A stretch of DNA of 64,000 nt, taken from Alphaproteobacteria bacterium (GTDB lineage: Bacteria; Pseudomonadota; Alphaproteobacteria; Rhizobiales; Rhizobiaceae). The stretch's first letter is position 1. Each line of letters starts with the position of its first letter. The position numbers were made by a program, and so were the translations under genes. The stretch spans positions 1,894,904 through 1,958,903 of the forward strand of contig JAHJHT010000002.1 of NCBI GenBank assembly GCA_018823835.1, given 5' to 3'. Of the stretch, positions 60,165-64,000 are shown one piece after another. The notes below the pieces were generated by a model. It made no database searches. It saw nothing but the letters and a program-made list of their open reading frames with translations, and had not been told where the DNA came from.

Positions 60165-62126
60165 TTAGCCCGAGACCTTGGCGCTCGCGACCTTCAGCGG
60201 ATCGGTCTCTTCCTCGCGCAGCAGCTCGTCGATGCGGGCGCGCTCGCGCTTGAAGGCCTCGAGCTGCTCGCCCTTCAGCACCTTGCCGACCGGCAGGCGC
60301 ACGCGCATCGGGTCGACCTTGCGCTTGTTGACGATCAGCTCGTAGTGCAGGTGGGCGCCGGTCGACAGGCCGGTCGTTCCGACATAGCCGATGACCTGGC
60401 CCTGCCTGACGCGGGCGCCGGGCTTGACGCCGTTGCCGATGCGGCTCTGGTGATTGTAGGAGGTCTCGTAGCCGTTGGCGTGGCGGATGATCGTCTGCTT
60501 GCCGTAGCCGCCGGCCCAGCCGGCCTTCTCGACGACGCCGTTGCCGGCGGCGATGATCGGCGAGCCGGTGGGCGCGGCCCAGTCGACGCCGGTGTGCATC
60601 TTGGTATAGCCGAGGATCGGATGGCGGCGGCTGCCGAAGCCGGAGCGGAACTTGCCGTTGGGAAGCGGGTTGCGAAGCAGGAACTGCTTGGCGCTGCGGC
60701 CGTCCTCGTCGAAATAGTCGAAGGCGCCGTCTTCCAGCTGGAAGCGGTAGAGGTTGCGCGTGTTGCCGCCGAAGGTCGCCGAGACGTAGAGCAGTTCGGA
60801 ATCCTCCGACATCTCGTCATTGCCGTTGGGCTGCGAGAAGAAGACCTCGACGCGGTCGGCGGGCTTCAGCCGCGACTGGAAGTCGACATCGGAGGCGAGC
60901 AGCTTGACCAGCTGCTTGGTCATGTCCTTCGACATCCCGTACGAATACGCGGCCCGGTAGATGCCGTCATAGACGGTCGGCAGGTTGCCGCGCACGGTAA
61001 CGGGCGGCGCGTCGTCGAAGGCGGTCAGCAGTTCCGGGTTGGGCTCGGGCTCTGCGGCGGGCACGAACTGCCCGTGATCGTCGAGCGCGATGGACAGAAG
61101 ATGGTTCTGGTGGTCGTACACGCTGGTGCGAACCACCTTGGCCTCGTCGCCGCGGACCTCAAGGCCGACGCGCAGCACCGAGCCGGTTTTCAGCTTCGTG
61201 GTCTCGAGCAGCTTGGATATGGCCTCGGCCATGCCCGTGGCGTCATCACCCTCGTAGCCGGCGTCGGCGAAGGTCTTGGCGATCTCGCCCTCGGCATTGA
61301 AGGGAATGATGTCCTCGGCAAAGACGACCGACTGCTCCTCGCCCGGCGTGCGCGGCGTCACCGAAACGTTCTCCGGCACGATGCGGACGCCGTAGGAGGC
61401 GTTGAGCGCCTGCGTCGCCAGCGTGTCGCCGAAGCGCTCCGGGACGATGTAGTGGAGTGCTGCCACCTGCACGGCGCCGTCGCTGAGGATCATGCCGGTC
61501 TCGCGCACGACCTGCTCGACCTCGTCGGTCGACAGACCGCTCTTCTCGTCGAAGGTCGCCTGGTCGAGCGGGAAGTCGACCGTCTTGAGGCTCATGTCGC
61601 TCTCGACCTTGGCGCCATAGATCTGGCCGGTCGTGCTGGAACTCGCCGCCGTCTGGGCGGCACCGTCCTCGGCGAAGATGGCGAGCGGGTCGAAGGCGGG
61701 GTAGGCGCGGTTGGTCTTGTGGCCGGCTCCGAGCGCCATCTTGATCTGCACGAAGGGCATGGTGCGGATCACGTCGCGGTCACCGACCTTGGTGACCATC
61801 GACACTTCCATGCGCCGCCGGTCCTTGGCCTTGGCGATCTGGCGCAGCGGCGCGAGCCGCGCGGTCTTGGCCGATTCGCCCGAGTCGCCGGTCTTGGCGA
61901 GGCCGACGAGTTCGGCGATTTCCGGTGGGGTTGCCAACTGCTCGCGGCCGTCGAGGGCGGCAAACAATGCCACGCCCATCAGGACGCTGGAGGTGACGCC
62001 GGTGAGGAAAGTGCCCGACAGCCATCGCGCTGAGACCTCGCGCCGATCCGGCGGACCACTACGCCCGTCCGCAATAAGCGGCGGTTCGTTGCCGAGCTCG
62101 GCTATGGTTTCATCCATGTCGTGCAT
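60165..62126 (-). CDS. M23-family (LytM) peptidoglycan endopeptidase
   Basis: A 653-residue membrane-anchored zinc endopeptidase that cuts peptidoglycan cross-links. A cytosolic N-terminus and one membrane helix (about 38-60, GTFLTGVTSSVLMGVALFAAL) precede a long periplasmic region with LysM/OapA-like segments (VSYGMSKDMTKQLVKLLAS, RLKPADRVEVFFS). The C-terminal M23 domain has the zinc ligands in HPILGYTKMHTGVDW and HLHYELIVNKRKVDP. It is convergent with the L,D-transpeptidase gene, a second cell-wall enzyme. The start is ATG 62126 or 62117; neither has a strong ribosome site. Confidence 0.92.
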   Translation of the reverse strand: MHDMDETIAELGNEPPLIADGRSGPPDRREVSARWLSGTFLTGVTSSVLMGVALFAALDGREQLATPPEIAELVGLAKTGDSGESAKTARLAPLRQIAKAKDRRRMEVSMVTKVGDRDVIRTMPFVQIKMALGAGHKTNRAYPAFDPLAIFAEDGAAQTAASSSTTGQIYGAKVESDMSLKTVDFPLDQATFDEKSGLSTDEVEQVVRETGMILSDGAVQVAALHYIVPERFGDTLATQALNASYGVRIVPENVSVTPRTPGEEQSVVFAEDIIPFNAEGEIAKTFADAGYEGDDATGMAEAISKLLETTKLKTGSVLRVGLEVRGDEAKVVRTSVYDHQNHLLSIALDDHGQFVPAAEPEPNPELLTAFDDAPPVTVRGNLPTVYDGIYRAAYSYGMSKDMTKQLVKLLASDVDFQSRLKPADRVEVFFSQPNGNDEMSEDSELLYVSATFGGNTRNLYRFQLEDGAFDYFDEDGRSAKQFLLRNPLPNGKFRSGFGSRRHPILGYTKMHTGVDWAAPTGSPIIAAGNGVVEKAGWAGGYGKQTIIRHANGYETSYNHQSRIGNGVKPGARVRQGQVIGYVGTTGLSTGAHLHYELIVNKRKVDPMRVRLPVGKVLKGEQLEAFKRERARIDELLREEETDPLKVASAKVSG

Positions 62127-63109
62127 TCAGTACGGCGGCTTCTTCCCCAGGCGCGTCGGCTTGATCGACTGATGTCTGTGCCCCGACATTTGCCTGTCGT
62201 GGCGAGCTAAGTCAACGAAGCCGGCTTACGGGCGCGCAATCCCCTGTTTGCTTTGTACAAAAATACCCGGCCGCGAACCGACGGGCACCCCTCACTTGTC
62301 GCCTAAGCACAACCCCGAAGTGAGGCCTCAATGCGGCTCTATTGTGACGACTTGCCGACAGGGTGGCCAGCGCGCGTTCTGGTCGCCGGCGGTTATCCAC
62401 CCCAATGCGCGGCGAGTTTGCTCCGGGCTCGCCGGGCTGAACGCGCAAACGCGCCGCGACGAGGCGTGATCGGCCAGCCCGGAGCGGCGGATGGCGACGG
62501 GTCCGTTGCGGGGGAGGGGCGGGGCCGCCCAGGGGTGCAAGCGAGGCGCCCTGCAAAGGCGCCGTCAGGCCCTATGCTGCAACGTGTTCCTGGAGCGACG
62601 CAGCGCCCGGTTCTCAAGCCTGCGCAATGCGGATGCGGAGGGCGCTTTCGCGAGGTCCTGTGCAAGCGCCAATATAAGAAGTGTAATCACGACGGCCGGA
62701 TGAGGGCTGAGGTTCGGTCCAGGGCAACGTCCCGGAGCGGATCTGCGCGAGCAGCTCGCCGCTGGCAGTGCCGGTTCCTCCTACAGGCGAGGCGGATTCG
62801 GCGGCGGGCGAGGAGCGGACCTTGATCGTGCCAAGGCAAATCACCCATTCCGGCAGGGCGCCACAGACGATTCCAGCACAGGGATTCGTCGACCAGCAAG
62901 AAAAGAGCGCCTCGTGAGGGGCGAACAGGCCCAATTTTGGGCCCGACGAGTCGGAATCGCGGGCTTTGTCGGGGCCGAAATGCTCCGGCCGGGAGGGCAG
63001 GGAGCAGCGGCCGTGAGAAAAAGCGCGGGAAAGCAGGGCCCGTGACGCAGCGTCCAAAAGGATCGAAGGCCCGCTGTCGCAAATAATTCAAAAAAGTTCA
63101 GAATCCTTG
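62127..63109. other. Gene-free stretch upstream of the rRNA operon
   Basis: 983 bp with no credible gene: open frames on both strands are short, Arg/Pro/Ser-rich and overlap each other. A 7-bp inverted repeat GGCCCAA/TTGGGCC lies at 62928-62943. A small RNA or promoter distal elements could be present but are not evident by eye. Confidence 0.45.
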
Positions 63110-63139
63110 TTGACACTTTGGAGCACCCCCGACTATATA
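63110..63139 (+). promoter_or_regulatory. rRNA operon promoter
   Basis: TTGACA at 63110-63115 and TATATA at 63134-63139 (or CTATAT at 63133-63138), a spacing of 17-18 bases, preceded by an AT-rich stretch (AAATAATTCAAAAAAG) that resembles an UP element. It lies about 380 bp before 16S, as is usual for a long rRNA leader. Confidence 0.8.
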
Positions 63140-63281
63140 CGCCTCAACAACGAGGGCGGCGCGCCGCTGGCGCAAACGAGTTCGCCCTTGTGTTACGAAA
63201 TCAAGAGAGCCGCGTGAGCGACACTCGACCGGGCCCCAAGCGCAAATGCAACCGGGCTCACGACTCCGCGTCTGCGAAGTC

Positions 63282-63293
63282 TGTTCTTTGACA
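63282..63293 (+). promoter_or_regulatory. boxA antitermination site in the rRNA leader
   Basis: TGTTCTTTGACA matches the bacterial boxA consensus (TGCTCTTTAACA) at nearly every position and lies in the rRNA leader, where NusB/S10 bind to prevent premature termination. Confidence 0.75.
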
Positions 63294-63515
63294 ATTGAAT
63301 ATTGAAGAAAGAGAAACGTGGGCGGCAGAGTCCTGCGGAACCCCTCACCCCGCCAGGGATGAGACGGTTCCTAACGAGACTTTGGCGGACACGTTTTGAG
63401 AGAATAATATCTACCAAGATGCGCAAGCATCTAGGTGTGAATGTTCTCGTCAATTCAAAGCGTGACCAGATCATGACCTTTCGGGGTTGTGATTATTCAG
63501 CCAATCAAAGTTTCA

Positions 63516-64000
<485 letters not shown>

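Noticed and set aside
62614..63091. Two overlapping minus-strand frames of about 140 codons upstream of the rRNA promoter.
   Set aside because: They overlap each other in different frames, lack ribosome sites and have no recognisable protein features.

Overview
The window looks like chromosome of an alphaproteobacterium of the order Rhizobiales, most likely a Mesorhizobium-type Phyllobacteriaceae member. The basis is high GC with strong G/C third positions, the gene order lysC-ptsP-prfA-prmC-DUF4167-clpB, a parvulin gene beside secA, the argJ-GNAT-mutT group, a small Flp pilin, and the 16S rRNA 5' end. The family placement is an inference from protein families and gene order, not from a database search.

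Layout. 1-2051: the end of an AlkA-type glycosylase, an HNH endonuclease, DsbB and a YqaA/VTT membrane protein. 2234-9581: tRNA-Leu(CAA) carrying an integrated island of about 7.3 kb. The island has a tyrosine integrase just inside the tRNA, a tightly packed leftward operon of five unknown genes (one a degenerate HNH-like protein), a repeat-rich non-coding block, a serine resolvase and a solitary P-loop ATPase. It is bounded by a 16-bp direct repeat, the tRNA 3' end. 9609-19104: ordinary accessory metabolism and regulation: an acyl-CoA ligase, a flippase with a FemAB-like acyltransferase, cupin/LysR, a GGDEF cyclase, and GST + RibD-like reductase opposite an HxlR regulator. 19235-23619: a class III cyclase with TPRs, then a compact three-gene set made of an M4-like metallopeptidase, a protein ending in RSSG repeats, and a small acidic protein. 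I regard this as one of the two best candidates for something undescribed; the island is the other.

23654-43182: secA, a periplasmic parvulin, an SLC12-like transporter, a secreted Asp/His/Ser-repeat protein, a NarL-type two-component pair, argJ-GNAT-mutT, an orphan Flp pilin behind clustered TTAA sites, the methyltransferase/comF pair, grxC-Nit-DUF1178, a DMT transporter, ubiG and a second class III cyclase with a zinc ribbon. 43371-52883: lysC, ptsP, prfA, prmC, DUF4167 and clpB, the last behind a plausible RpoH promoter. 53030-55158: an NTF2-like gene and an SDR gene opposite a LysR regulator; the SDR reading frame is broken by one in-frame amber codon. 55485-57121: a lower-GC accessory patch with two unknown genes. 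57122-62126: an unknown protein, a YjbR-family protein, an L,D-transpeptidase and an M23 endopeptidase. 62127-64000: a long gene-free stretch leading to an rRNA promoter, a boxA and the start of 16S rRNA, which runs off the window.

Decayed genes: a frameshifted helix-hairpin-helix-type gene at 14073-14295 and the amber-interrupted SDR gene at 53030-53806. No CRISPR array or insertion sequence was seen.
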